Both the position numbers and the translations under genes were made by a program. Below are positions 54,243-64,000 of a DNA stretch of 64,000 bases, in pieces. Under the pieces are notes generated by a model, which saw nothing but the letters and a program-made list of their open reading frames with translations, made no database searches and was not told the origin of the DNA. Position 1 is the first letter of the stretch; every line of letters starts with the position of its first letter. The stretch covers positions 11,649,601 to 11,713,600 of the forward strand of contig OY759225.1 in the NCBI GenBank assembly GCA_963662175.1, given 5' to 3'. This DNA is from Aradus depressus (lineage: Eukaryota; Arthropoda; Insecta; Hemiptera; Aradidae).

Positions 54243-54764
54243 CTAGCAGTAATACCCGGCGTTGCCCGGGGAACTTTGACTTTTCTCCCAATATCTCCTA
54301 TAGGGCTATTCAGTTCCTCGACAGTACATTCATGATGTTATAATTTTCAATTATTCATACGTAATAAGGCTTATAGTCCTTCAACTGTAGTAACGCTAGC
54401 TTTGGAGCTAAAACTAATTTATTCAAAAAGATTTCTCATTAATCGTTGCAATGATTTTCTAGTTACAAAGTTTGCGTGAGTGGATGCTGGGATAGACCAG
54501 GGGTTGATTAAAAAATAGACCTTAACCTTCCGGTAGATAAAACTTGTCTATTCAAAAAGATTCCTCATTAATCATTGCAGTGGTTTTTGAGTTACTAAGA
54601 TTGCGTGGGTGGATGCTGGGATGGACCAGATATTGAGGTACTAATACACCTATAACCTTCCATGACGATGACGAACAAATTAAAAAAAAAAATTAATCAA
54701 ATCCATCAAGCCGTTCGTGAGTTATAGCGGTACAACGCACAGACATTTTCAGCTTTATATATAG
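54243..54764 (-). mobile_element. Non-autonomous Helitron, copy 2
   Basis: Reverse-oriented relative of 52068-52591 along its full length. Its CTAG end is followed (in element orientation) by T, as expected for insertion between A and T. Confidence 0.8.
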
Positions 54765-55384
54765 TTAGGCTCCGAAGTAAAATGGTTTAAATTTTCGTAC
54801 GATCTCGGCCGAAAGTTAGCATGTGTGACATCTACATTTCACATTTCAAGTTCATATCTACAATAGTTTCTGCGTTAGAGCTGTCAAAAAGTTCTGATCA
54901 CATACAAACAGAAGCACATCATCGAAAAAGTGGTCAAAACGTATTCAAGTAAGCTTGAAACGTGAAAATCATTCACAAAACTCGATCTCAAATTTTCGCA
55001 CGAATACAGTGGTTTCCTAGACTATAAACATAAGAAAGTAATTAACGAAATTTTTTTTTTTTACGAAATTTATATCTATACCAGCGCTGAAGCTGTGCAA
55101 ATGAGTCTGTAACTCCAATTTGTATATCTTCAATATACAAAGTGTGGGACACCAAATTGATAAATCAGTTTCGGAGATATGAGAAATGACGTACATTTAT
55201 TTTGAGGAAATGGTCTCATTTTCTTCATTGATAACTATCATCAATTTTTTTTATGATTACATGAATTTCTATTAGGAAAAGTACATTTCACACGTCCTTC
55301 AAGATGGTTGCATGTTTAGAACACATCATAACAAAAATCATTACTCATTTTTAAACTTAAAACATAATTTTTTTTAAATCTTGT
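54765..55384. other. Unassigned sequence
   Basis: The 54820-54970 region resembles 47750-47840 (CATAGCTATAATCGTTTTTGCG-like and TCACATAC.CAC phrases), so it is probably an old repeat. No gene. Confidence 0.35.
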
Positions 55385-56010
55385 CCCAAGTACCCTGACG
55401 TAACGAACATCCAGGCACTTTCCGAGTGCCCCACTTGAACCAGGGGTGGATTTACACACCACGACTACTCTCACGCTCGTCATCCCACAACTACCCCACT
55501 TCTCACCTCACCCACGACTACCTCCCCGCTTGACATGCATTAAATTGTTTGAGAGAAATAATCTGGTATAACCTAGGCACGTTCCGAGGGCACCCACTGA
55601 AGCCTGAGGTAGATTTAGACGGCAGGTCACGACTACTCTTCCGTCCTTCATCCCACAACTACTCCCTTCTCACACCCACGACTACCTCCCCGTTAGACAT
55701 GCATTAAACTGCTTGTCTGAAATACTCTGATATAACTACCCAGGCACGTTGCGAGGGGACCCTCTGAAGCCTGGGGTGGATTTAGACGGCAGCTCACGAC
55801 TACTCTTCCGTCCTTCATCCCACAACTACTCCACTTCTCACACCCACGACTCCCCGCTTGACATGCATTTAACTTCCTGTCTGAAATACTCTGATATAAC
55901 TACCTAGGCATGTTGCGAGGGGACCCTCTGAAGCCTGGGGTGGATTTAGGTGGCAGCTCACGACTTACTCTTCCGTCCTTCATCCCACAACTACCCCCTT
56001 CTCACCTCAC
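55385..56010 (+). repeat. Tandem array, about 165-bp unit, 3-4 copies
   Basis: GGTGGATTTA or GGTAGATTTA anchors occur at 55445, 55608, 55775 and 55939. Shared blocks include CTTCATCCCACAACTAC, TTGACATGCATTAAA and CCTCTGAAGCCTG. GC-richer than the surroundings, non-coding. Confidence 0.85.
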
Positions 56011-56019
56011 TGGTTTTGG

Positions 56020-57060
56020 AGAAGGAGCGAAAAATTAATTGATTACCTAATTCTGGGGAAAAACATTGCCGATGATTCACCGACGACTTTTTATTAAAAT
56101 TTTTGGAATCAAAAGATCACAAAACATAAAATTCAGAATCGTATTTCTGATTACATAAGTTCACTTATACTCGTACTTCGTATAGTCAAGGAAGTAAGTT
56201 AGGTTTGAAATCATGTTTCTATTTGTCAAATTCATCTTTTAGAATATAAAGTGAAACTTTAATCATCCCATCATTGTAAATTCATCAAGTTGTGTTGGGT
56301 AGTTTATGGTTTGTCCCAGATGACACAAATTCCACGGCTGCCAACCACAGCATGGCCTGAGTAAGATCTCAACTTCCTGGTGGAATCTTCGCTATTTCAA
56401 GAGTCTGTCCAATGATGAAGATATTAACTCCAACCCAGCTAGGTAACGGCGTAGACAGACATTTTTGGTAGGCCCGCCATTTTTGTCTACATACAAAAAT
56501 TGAGAAAAACATAATTTTTCTTTAAGTTAATTGCGCTAAAAACATTAAAAAATGGGCAGATTTTCATGTTATCTTTGCGTTATATGTATTTTTCAATTTT
56601 ATTTGCCCAGTTATACGAATTAATAAAATCGGACTGAATTTCGATGCTGAGTTTTTTAATTAATTTCTTGTTTTCCGAATTTCTGATTAGAAAAATGAAA
56701 AAAAAATATATGTGTATCCACAACCCTCTAGGGACCTATAACGCCGTTTTAATGAATGTTTCGACATGAAATTTATAAGTAAATACAAAGTCACATTTAC
56801 ACGATATCTATTAATTTTCAGCGAAATCTGCCGAAGGGTAGAAAGCATGAATGTATCGACAAATAATGTAGTATGAGGATTCATAAGCCACTATGTAAGT
56901 CAAATATTGAGTTTTAGCACAAACAGTCAATAGGGTTTGGCGGGAGAGCGAAAACTTACCTGAATAATTCGTTCTGGGGAAGTAGACAGACGGTAATTCA
57001 CGGCTCAACACAAAAATTGTAATAACTCCCGAGGAAATTAATGTATTGACACGAAATTAA
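56020..57060. repeat. Cluster of dispersed unclassified modules
   Basis: 56025-56200 is one copy ending near a hairpin variant (TACTTCGTATAGTCAAGG). 56600-57060 carries further blocks in both orders (CCAGTTATACGAAT, TGTATCGACAAATAATG, CGTTCTGGGGAAGTAGACA). Short frames here are not genes. Confidence 0.6.
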
Positions 57061-57452
57061 ATTTACTAACTTTTTTTTAGTACAGTCAGTGAATGTTTTT
57101 TATAATATATATAAATTATAATTTTACCCTTTTTTCAGTAATAGTGATAAAATTAAAATAAAAAGAAAATTATTAAATTCTAACTAGACATAATGATTCA
57201 AACTATGCGTAAAATGATGTTTGTGTACGAGTATTCAACAAACTTATTACTTATTCTCATATTATTAGTAATAATTTTGTTAAATGCACAAATAATACAA
57301 ATATAACATAAATTAGTTTATCATGTTAAAATTTATTCTATTTAAAAAAAAATAAAATAAAGATAAACGTATGTTTTTAAAATTTAAAATGAACTTTTTA
57401 TTTGTTAAGTCATGTCTGAAGATGTTAGCAATACCGAAAGTACTTCCATGTA
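57061..57452. other. AT-rich stretch with a weak CTGAAGA...GAAA motif
   Basis: CTGAAGATGTTAGCAATACC followed by GAAAG at 57415-57440 fits the hammerhead core spacing loosely. Otherwise nothing. Confidence 0.25.
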
Positions 57453-58167
57453 CAGTAGAATCCCGATAAATCGTATGGTCAAGGGACTGACGGTTTGGTA
57501 CGAATTATCGGGATTTCCAATTATCGGGAGTACAAAATAAAAAAAATTAAAAACGTATTAATGCAAATATGTATGTATTAAGAAGGATGTACAATGTGGT
57601 AAGAATAAAAACTATGCAATAAACACTGCTTTATACTAAACTATACAATAAACAATACATGCAATAAAAAATATGTACATATGTTCTAGATTAAATAAAC
57701 ACCAATCAAACATTTGTTGGAAAAAATGTTAGAAAAGATCAATGAAATTGCTAAAACTTTCCCCCTCTCCTCATTTCCTTTGAGTGAAAAGAGTACGAAT
57801 TACATAATATTATGATAATATGAGATTTCATAGAAAACTTGTCTCTCGCACTCGCTCTCCCCTTTGGTTCTGCAGGAATCACGTGATTTCCTAGAGAATT
57901 TATCTCGCACTCATTCTGCTCTCTCGTCTCTCACTGTCCTCTCTCCCCCTCTTGAAAACAGTACGAATTAACGAGGTTTTTAAGCTGGAAATACGAATTA
58001 TAAGACGTTTTAAGTGACCTCGAGCATAAAAATAATACGAATTACCGAGGGGTCCGAAATGCATTGTTTTTATACCACATATCGGGATTTTCTCTGGGGA
58101 CCGGCAAATTTGTACGAATTCGCCGGAAATACGAATAATCGGGATACGAAATATCGGGATTCCACTG
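57453..58167. mobile_element. Pogo-type TIR element, family 3
   Basis: Inverted ends CAGTAGAATCCCGATAAATC and reverse complement CAGTGGAATCCCGATATTTC, TA duplication, 715 bp. TACGAATTA.CG motifs recur in both subterminal regions. Non-coding. Confidence 0.85.
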
Positions 58168-58989
58168 TAATATATATATTTTGTGAGATAGACAATATTT
58201 TACGTTTTTCTTTAATTTTTATTGTTTCACAAAATCTCTACAAAAAATTTCAAGTATCAATTCTATCTTAGTTTTTAGGAAATATTTTCATCATGATAGT
58301 CACGTGGGTCTTTTGGTTGACAGATTATTCGGGTTCAGAAGTCCCTATAAGTTAATTCGTTTCTTACTTCATTCAGACTTCAGTTAGTATGAGCGGAAGT
58401 GCGACAATATTATTGATGAATTCGTATTGGGGAAGTACATGGTCGATGGTTAACCGACCACTTTTTGAATTTAGTGTTCAACGTTTTTTGAGAGTACGCG
58501 ACCTCACGAATAACTGTATAGAACTACACTTCTCAAATTGTATTTAATTCATTTGTTTATCTTTATTAGGTAACGAATGAGTTTCCTTAGAGGAAAACGA
58601 CTAAAAAAAGACTTTAAATTGGTACTTGTGTATTTTCCGTGGAAGAATAAACGTTTATAATTAACAATAGAGAATAATAGAACAATACAATACTAAAATA
58701 AAATCTGGAATTCCCAGCAGGGATTCGTTACATCTGGTCACAAGTACGAAGGCAATGGACAGACTCACATTGTATAAGTTCCCCATTCGGTCGCTAAGGT
58801 AACCAAAATGTCTACATATATATATACCCTCTATTCAATTCTTCAACAGGCCTTTAAGAATACTACATATGAAATTCCATGACAATCCGATCATCCGTAA
58901 ATGACCTAGCACTATCTTTATATTTAGGGCTACCCTCACAACCCCCCCTCCCGTTCAAAATTTTGAGATGTCCCATAGCATATTTTTCA
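58168..58989. other. Unassigned with a dispersed-module fragment
   Basis: 58330-58480 includes 'attggggaagtacatggtcg' and neighbouring module blocks. No gene. Confidence 0.4.
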
Positions 58990-59640
58990 ATTTGCCCTCT
59001 AAAGCCTAGTACACACTAGTAGACCATGTTGCGCGATTTGTCTATAGGCGGTCTCGAGACACAGTCTGTAGACCGTTGAGAGACACCGTTCTTTGTCTCG
59101 TCTAGCGTCCATATTACGATGTGAATTTCTCAGTCTCATCTTCGCAGTCCACCATGGAGAACATTGTTTTGTGTGGAATGAGTTCCTGCTTAGTGCTAAT
59201 TACAAGTGAAAGAACGCGAAAACGTAAACGTTGGTGGACGCGCGAAGTGCTCGCAGAAGGACCTAGGCAGCCAGAGATTCCAGGGCCACTTTTCTTTTTA
59301 CCCGGTTTTTGTAGTCGGGACTCCTAACATCCCACAAACAATAAGACGCATGGTAATCTTCAATTAGTTTTAAAACTTTCTCGTTAGACCACATGTTTTC
59401 AAAAGAACTGTAAAACTTTGGAAAATAACTGTAAAGAGTCGAACCACACCACTCGGAAGCTGGAGACAGACTGGGACGTGTCTCGCCTCTAGACGCCGAG
59501 TGACGTCCACACTGTCAAAATGTTGCGCAATATGTCTAACGTTGCATGCTGTCTCCCATTCCGATCGGGAGACTTTAGACCTACGATTTTTGGTCTCGCA
59601 ACGTGCCCGTAAGAGGCGAAACTATAGTCGTGTAATTTTG
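58990..59640 (+). mobile_element. Possible PIF/Harbinger fragment
   Basis: GCCTAGTACACACTAGTAGA at 59004-59023 resembles Harbinger MITE ends. The frame from 59154 reads MENIVLCGMSSCLVLI, then RTRKRKRWWTREV, reminiscent of the start of HARBI1-like nucleases (hydrophobic start, Arg-rich, WW). TTGCGCGATTTGTCT and TTGCGCAATATGTCT recur at 59032 and 59523. No matching right end was found. Confidence 0.35.
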
Positions 59641-60089
59641 ACCAATATAGTGAAAATATTGACAAATAGTGTTTGGAGTTTATATTTCCTTTAGTGTAGG
59701 TACTATGTATATTCCTTTATCCTGTTTATTACAATATTTTTTTTGTTTTTTTTTATCAAATAAATAATAAAAGGATAAGAGAAACAATTCGAAAATTATA
59801 TAAAACAAGATATGACATGAACATGAATAAAAAAAATAATAATAAAAAATATATATGCATCTTACATGCAACAAATTAAATTAAATTATTCTTTATTTTC
59901 AAAGCAACAGTGAAAAATAAAAATAAATTGTTAATTTTTCTAACTTCTAAATTATTTAAAATATGTACAAATGTTTCTGAGTTATATTCTGGTCTATTGG
60001 TGAGATGATTGTGGAGAAATGCTTGCCTGGGGATACACAAGGAGGGACAATTGAACAAAAAGTGTATGAGATCGTCCTTTTCGTGTAAG
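59641..60089. other. Unassigned AT-rich sequence
   Basis: No gene or repeat signature. Confidence 0.3.
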
Positions 60090-60097
60090 TTACAGAG

Positions 60098-60581
60098 GGC
60101 GTCGCCGGATTCCTCTCCAATTAAGAGCAGGGGGGGAACAGTCTAATCCCCACATCACGATTCCTCTCGGACCAAGTTGAGTGCTCTCAACCGAATGGCA
60201 GGATTCCTCTCAGTTGTATAGGGAATAAGTAAATAATAAAGTTCAGATCACATACTTAATATAAATTGTAGGGGCGTAATAGCCGGCGTTCCGCGGCGGG
60301 ACGATATATCTGCCCCTCTCCTTAGTTTCTAAGTTATGAGGACAATTCAGGTTAAATAATTTTATTATATAAATAATGATAAATAATAATGTGAACACTG
60401 ACCTTGACACTGGGACACTGAGCAAGGGATGGTTTCCAGACGGATGGGTGAGTGGTGAGGAAGGGGTGGTGACGGAAAGTAAACAAGATCATAGGTGAGA
60501 GGAAACCTGCCATGGGCTAAACGCAATCAAAACTGCACATAGAGGAATCGTGGAGGTCGGAGAGGAATCGTGGATCTCCCG
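60098..60581. mobile_element. Non-autonomous 8-bp-TSD element, copy 2
   Basis: Near-identical to 42274-42738, but flanked by its own duplication TTACAGAG (60090-60097 and 60582-60589). A short extra repeat of GGAGAGGAATCGTGGA-like sequence lies at the right end. Confidence 0.9.
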
Positions 60582-60589
60582 TTACAGAG

Positions 60590-61840
60590 CCTGCAGACAC
60601 TTTCAAAACAAAACTCATGTCTAAGCCCTCCAAGTATAAAAACCCTAATAACTGCCAATTTAATAAATTTATCCACACAAAATTGTATATGGGAATTTAG
60701 AAGCCCCTGTGTAAATCAACTGTTCGCACAAAAGGTCGACTGGTTTTGGAGAGGAAGCGAAAAGATAATTGGTAAATTCGTTCTGGGGAAGTACATTGCT
60801 GGTGATTCATCGTTTATTGTCGAAGATATTGTATATATCGTCCACATTGGTTATCCCTTGATTTGACCTCTGTGGTAGGATGACCTATAGGTCCTATAGA
60901 TAGGACATTGTGGTCTCCTGTCTTCCCTATTAGTTCAGGTACATTAGGCGTCGAATAACCAAACGGTTCGCTTCGCAATAACCAATCGCCCACTCCACCT
61001 AATTTCAATTAAGTTAACATTAGCAGAAAATTTCAAATCCATTCCCATCAATATCCTAATTAACAAAACAAATTATTTATATAAAAGCATTGGATAATTG
61101 GTACATATTTGTCATTAGAATAGAATAGTATAGAATGGTTTTTATTAAAAGAAGAAAAATAACATAATTCCAAGAAATATACAAAGAAAAAACACTTAGA
61201 CTATAGCCATTTAAGCCGTCAGTCGGAATTGGCATTACAGATATTTGATAATGAAGAACAAAAAATATTAACTTATATAAATAAATGAAGAGAATAAATA
61301 ATCATCGTTAAATTCCTTTAAAAAAAAATAAAAAAATAATAAAAAAAATAAATAAAAAATATGTAAACAAAACATACAAAAATAATAATGCGAATAATGA
61401 GAGAATAAAATAAAGACAAGAAACCAAATAAAATTAACTAAACAACCTGGGTAAATGGTAATAGTCATAAATTACATGAAAGAAGGAGGTTTGATTGGGT
61501 CCTAGAAATTCAATTCCCGAATTAACATATTTCTATATTTAGATGCAGCCCTTGCGTAGTTATAGATCAGATTCCAGTTTTTCCCATTCATTAAAGCGAT
61601 GAGTTCCCCTCTCCATAAGGTAAGTTTGCCCAGCCACCTCTGTCTGGCCTCTCTAAGGACGGATACCCCAACAAAATGGAACAGGTCCTTATATTTGTGA
61701 TTATATTGACATTAAAATGTTGGTGAATCAACAGCAATCTACTTCCCCAGCACAAATTATTCAATTAAATTTTCCTCTCTAATACTAATCACAGCTGAAA
61801 ATCAGTACTCGTCTCCTTTATGGGGTTCTGGATATACATA
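60590..61840. repeat. Dispersed-module copy and AT-rich remainder
   Basis: 60640-60830 is a fairly complete module copy (CTAATAACTGCC, GGTCGACTGGTTTTGGAGAG, TTCTGGGGAAGTACATTGC). 61730-61835 holds another reverse end. The remainder is A-rich without a gene. Confidence 0.45.
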
Positions 61841-62189
61841 CAGTCAGTAACAAAAATGTTCGGACAGTATGATTTTTCAATAAAAAATTATAATAATTAA
61901 ATGCAAAAATAATTAAAGCCATTTTTCAATCAAGAATAAGAATTCAAATGTGGGCTAGGATGAAGAAAAAAACCGCTTTGATTAGAACAAATAAATATTT
62001 TAATTTAATAAATTTTATAACAAGTAATGTAGGTAACAAAAATTTTCCGACAAAAATGTAAACAACCAAAAATAAATCCAATGTTTTTTTTACGATTTCA
62101 CTAATTCAAAAACCATAATTTTAATTAATATTTGGTTTGGTACCCTTTTTGTGTAATAACACCTTTCATTCGATTCGGCGTTGATGAAA

Positions 62190-63454
62190 CTAATTTTTTG
62201 GCAAAATTTGGAGATTTTTACCCCACTCTTCTAATAACTTTTGTATCAATTCGTTTTTTGAAGCAATGGGTGTTAATCGAATTTTCCTGTGGAGATCACC
62301 CCATACGTGTTCAATTGGGTTGAGTTGGGGCGATTGTGGTGGGGGTTTCATAACTTTAGGGCAGTTATACAAAAGCCAAGTACGTACCAATTCAGGTGTT
62401 TTTCGGATCGTTGTCTTGGTAAAAATGAAAAGTCCGTGAAATCTCAAGTTTTTCAGCACTCTTTTTCAAATTGCTCCTTAGTAATTCGGCATAAACTTTT
62501 CCAGTCATGGTGGTTTCAATGAAAACCAGTTCACCAACTCCACTAGACGCCATACACCCCCACACCATTACTGACTCACCCCCATGTTTTACTGTTGGTT
62601 TTAAATTTTTTGGATTCAGCTCCTCATACTTACTTACTTTACTTTACTTTCCCTGGCGCTACGGTCCTTGTAGAACCTGGGCCTCCGCAACAATCTTCCG
62701 CCATTCTTTGTGGTTTCGAAACATTGCTTTTTTTACAGGGTGGGGTTGTTAGCCCCACGCCCAACGCCCCAACCTGGAGGACCAGGGGTGTTAATTTCGG
62801 GGTACCCTGCCCCTAAATGAGTTGCCTTCACCACGGCTGTAGAGCCTCATTCGCCCTCGCAGTTCACCGCCGTACAGCTGGATTCTAGCACGGCCCGGTG
62901 ATCTCTAGCCATGGACCCGCTGACCTCCCGTCTTCGGCTCCACGCCAGTACTGGTGGTTGCTGCTGCCCACCACCAGGGACGTTTATCGACCTCCCGGTC
63001 TAGATCCGCCGTGTTCTGTCGAAAGCAGGGCCACCTCTGGCAGGATGCGGTTCTTCGCCGCGCACGGACGGTCCTAGGAGAAGCTTCCTCGGAGATATTC
63101 CCACTCGTCTCCTCAGCTACTCCCCTGGAGTTGGGGGTGGACCAGTGTTATGTCAACCAAAACAAAGGTACTACCACAGACTAACTCCTTGACCCCAGCT
63201 CCTCATTACGCCTTCTCCAAATTGTATCGCGACTGTCGGGACCAAATATATTAAACTTAGATTCATCACAAAAAATTACATTCCTCCAAAAAATTTCTGA
63301 ATGATTTTGGAACTCTTTTGCGAAGCTCAATCTTTTTTTTACAATTACAATTACATCGGCTACGGTGCTTTTACTTCGGCCTACCATACCACCGACTTTG
63401 CGGACACTTAATCCTTTTTCATAATTAAAAATTATTATGAGATGTTCGACCCAT
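62190..63454 (-). pseudogene. Tc1-like (DD34E) transposase, broken
   Basis: Starts at 63454 (MGRTS) and keeps EKGLSVRKVGGMVGRSKST, then skips about 75 residues of the DNA-binding region to KKRLSFAKEFQ. NVIFCDESKFNIFGPDSRD holds the first catalytic Asp. After the 62628-63196 insertion it continues through the second Asp region, and NPIEHVWGDL retains the third residue, 34 residues after the second. SPQLNP has Gln where Asp is usual. A frame change lies near 62440. Confidence 0.9.
62628..63196 (-). mobile_element. GC-rich retroposon inserted in the Tc1 gene
   Basis: Flanked by exact duplications AGCTCCTCAT (62618-62627 and 63197-63206). On the minus strand it ends in a simple tail (AAAGTAAAGTAAAGTAAGTA). 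About 60 percent GC, far above the surroundings. A 10-bp duplication plus simple tail indicates a SINE or a LINE 3' end. No protein motif could be assigned. Confidence 0.75.
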
Positions 63455-63839
63455 CTTGACAGCAGGAAATACAAATAACTACTGAATGCAGTAATAGAAG
63501 GATATAAACACATTTTATTTGTTCGTTATTAGCAGTTGATTGAGAAGGGATTAAAGATCATGATCAGAGTCGCTTTTGTTTACAAAACAAACAAAAGGTG
63601 TCCAGAAAATTTTGTAAATATTTAATTAATTGTTTTACGGAGTTTTGAAATGATTGTTGATCTCGAAATTTAAAACTTTGCTTGAATTAAATATTTTACC
63701 ATATAACTAGGTACGTGTAATTGCAAAAAAAAATTTTTTTAATTGTCCGAAAATTGTTGTTAGGTACCTACTGATTGTACACAATTCGTGTTCGTACATT
63801 TCTATTGACAGTTGTCACTCACACAGAAAGAATGTTTAC

Positions 63840-63935
63840 TTCCACAGATATACGAAGTATAGCGGTAGTTATGTAATCGGTAAGAAATTCGATGTTGACT
63901 TTTCAACAGAATTTCATCCTTATTCCAAAAAAAAA
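63840..63935 (+). repeat. Dispersed unclassified repeat, start of a module copy
   Basis: ATACGAAGTATAGCGGTAGT and TATGTAATCGGTAAG, then 'tcgatgttgacttttcaac'. Confidence 0.6.
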
Positions 63936-64000
63936 AAAGTATAGTAATAAAGTCGTTATTAATAACTTTTTGCTCCATTTTCACAATTAGTCGACAAATA

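Larger units (their letters stand above)
61841..63777 (-). mobile_element. Tc1-like element, second copy
   Basis: TA at both flanks, left CAGTCAGTAACAAAAATG and right reverse complement CAATCAGTAGG. About 1.36 kb of Tc1 sequence plus a 569-bp insertion and its 10-bp duplication. It is the same family as 37248-39005. Confidence 0.9.

Overview
The window looks like a repeat-dense, AT-rich arthropod nuclear genome, most likely an insect. The evidence is a spliced gene with a very long intron, many tRNA-derived SINEs, five classes of terminal-inverted-repeat DNA transposon, Jockey-type LINE relics and Helitrons. Several SINE copies end in (CCTAA)n, which is also the telomere repeat of most insects. 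The species cannot be fixed from the sequence; a hemipteran with a large genome is only a guess.

One host gene is supported. A 3.8-kb coding exon (10762-14583, + strand) encodes 1,274 residues of a Pro/Ser-rich, partly coiled-coil protein that I could not name with confidence. It ends at a perfect GTGAGT donor. A 41-nt exon at 50883-50923, in matching phase between a good acceptor and a GTAAGT donor, is the best candidate for the next exon. The intron would then be about 36.3 kb, and further exons lie beyond what I could identify. A 15-codon upstream ORF overlaps the start codon (TGATG).

Most of the rest is transposon debris, much of it nested. Seven elements have near-perfect 8-bp target duplications of the hAT type: 583-1257, 14608-16897, 19519-20587, 27958-28483, 30539-32116, 34313-36995 and 43182-44178. 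A further pair of 8-bp-duplication elements (42274-42738 and 60098-60581) is nearly identical. A piggyBac (34337-35608, TTAA) sits inside one hAT, and a DDE element with long TIRs (30630-31550) sits inside another. Three pogo-type TIR families with TA duplications are present; one (37071-39298) carries a Tc1 fragment and keeps only the end of its own transposase. A second Tc1 copy (61841-63777) carries a GC-rich retroposon. There is also an internally deleted mariner (41453-42225) and two oppositely oriented Helitrons near 52 and 54 kb.

About 20 full or partial copies of one roughly 340-bp tRNA-derived SINE are scattered throughout, some with exact target duplications. A second, unclassified dispersed family recurs more than 12 times and often ends in a short hairpin built on TATACTTCGTATA. 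Tandem arrays include a 41-bp minisatellite (51227-52017), a 60-bp array split by a hAT-like element (27640-28650), a 165-bp array (55385-56010) and a 12-bp array (5788-5916). No rRNA gene, true tRNA gene, CRISPR array or bacterial-type operon was seen.
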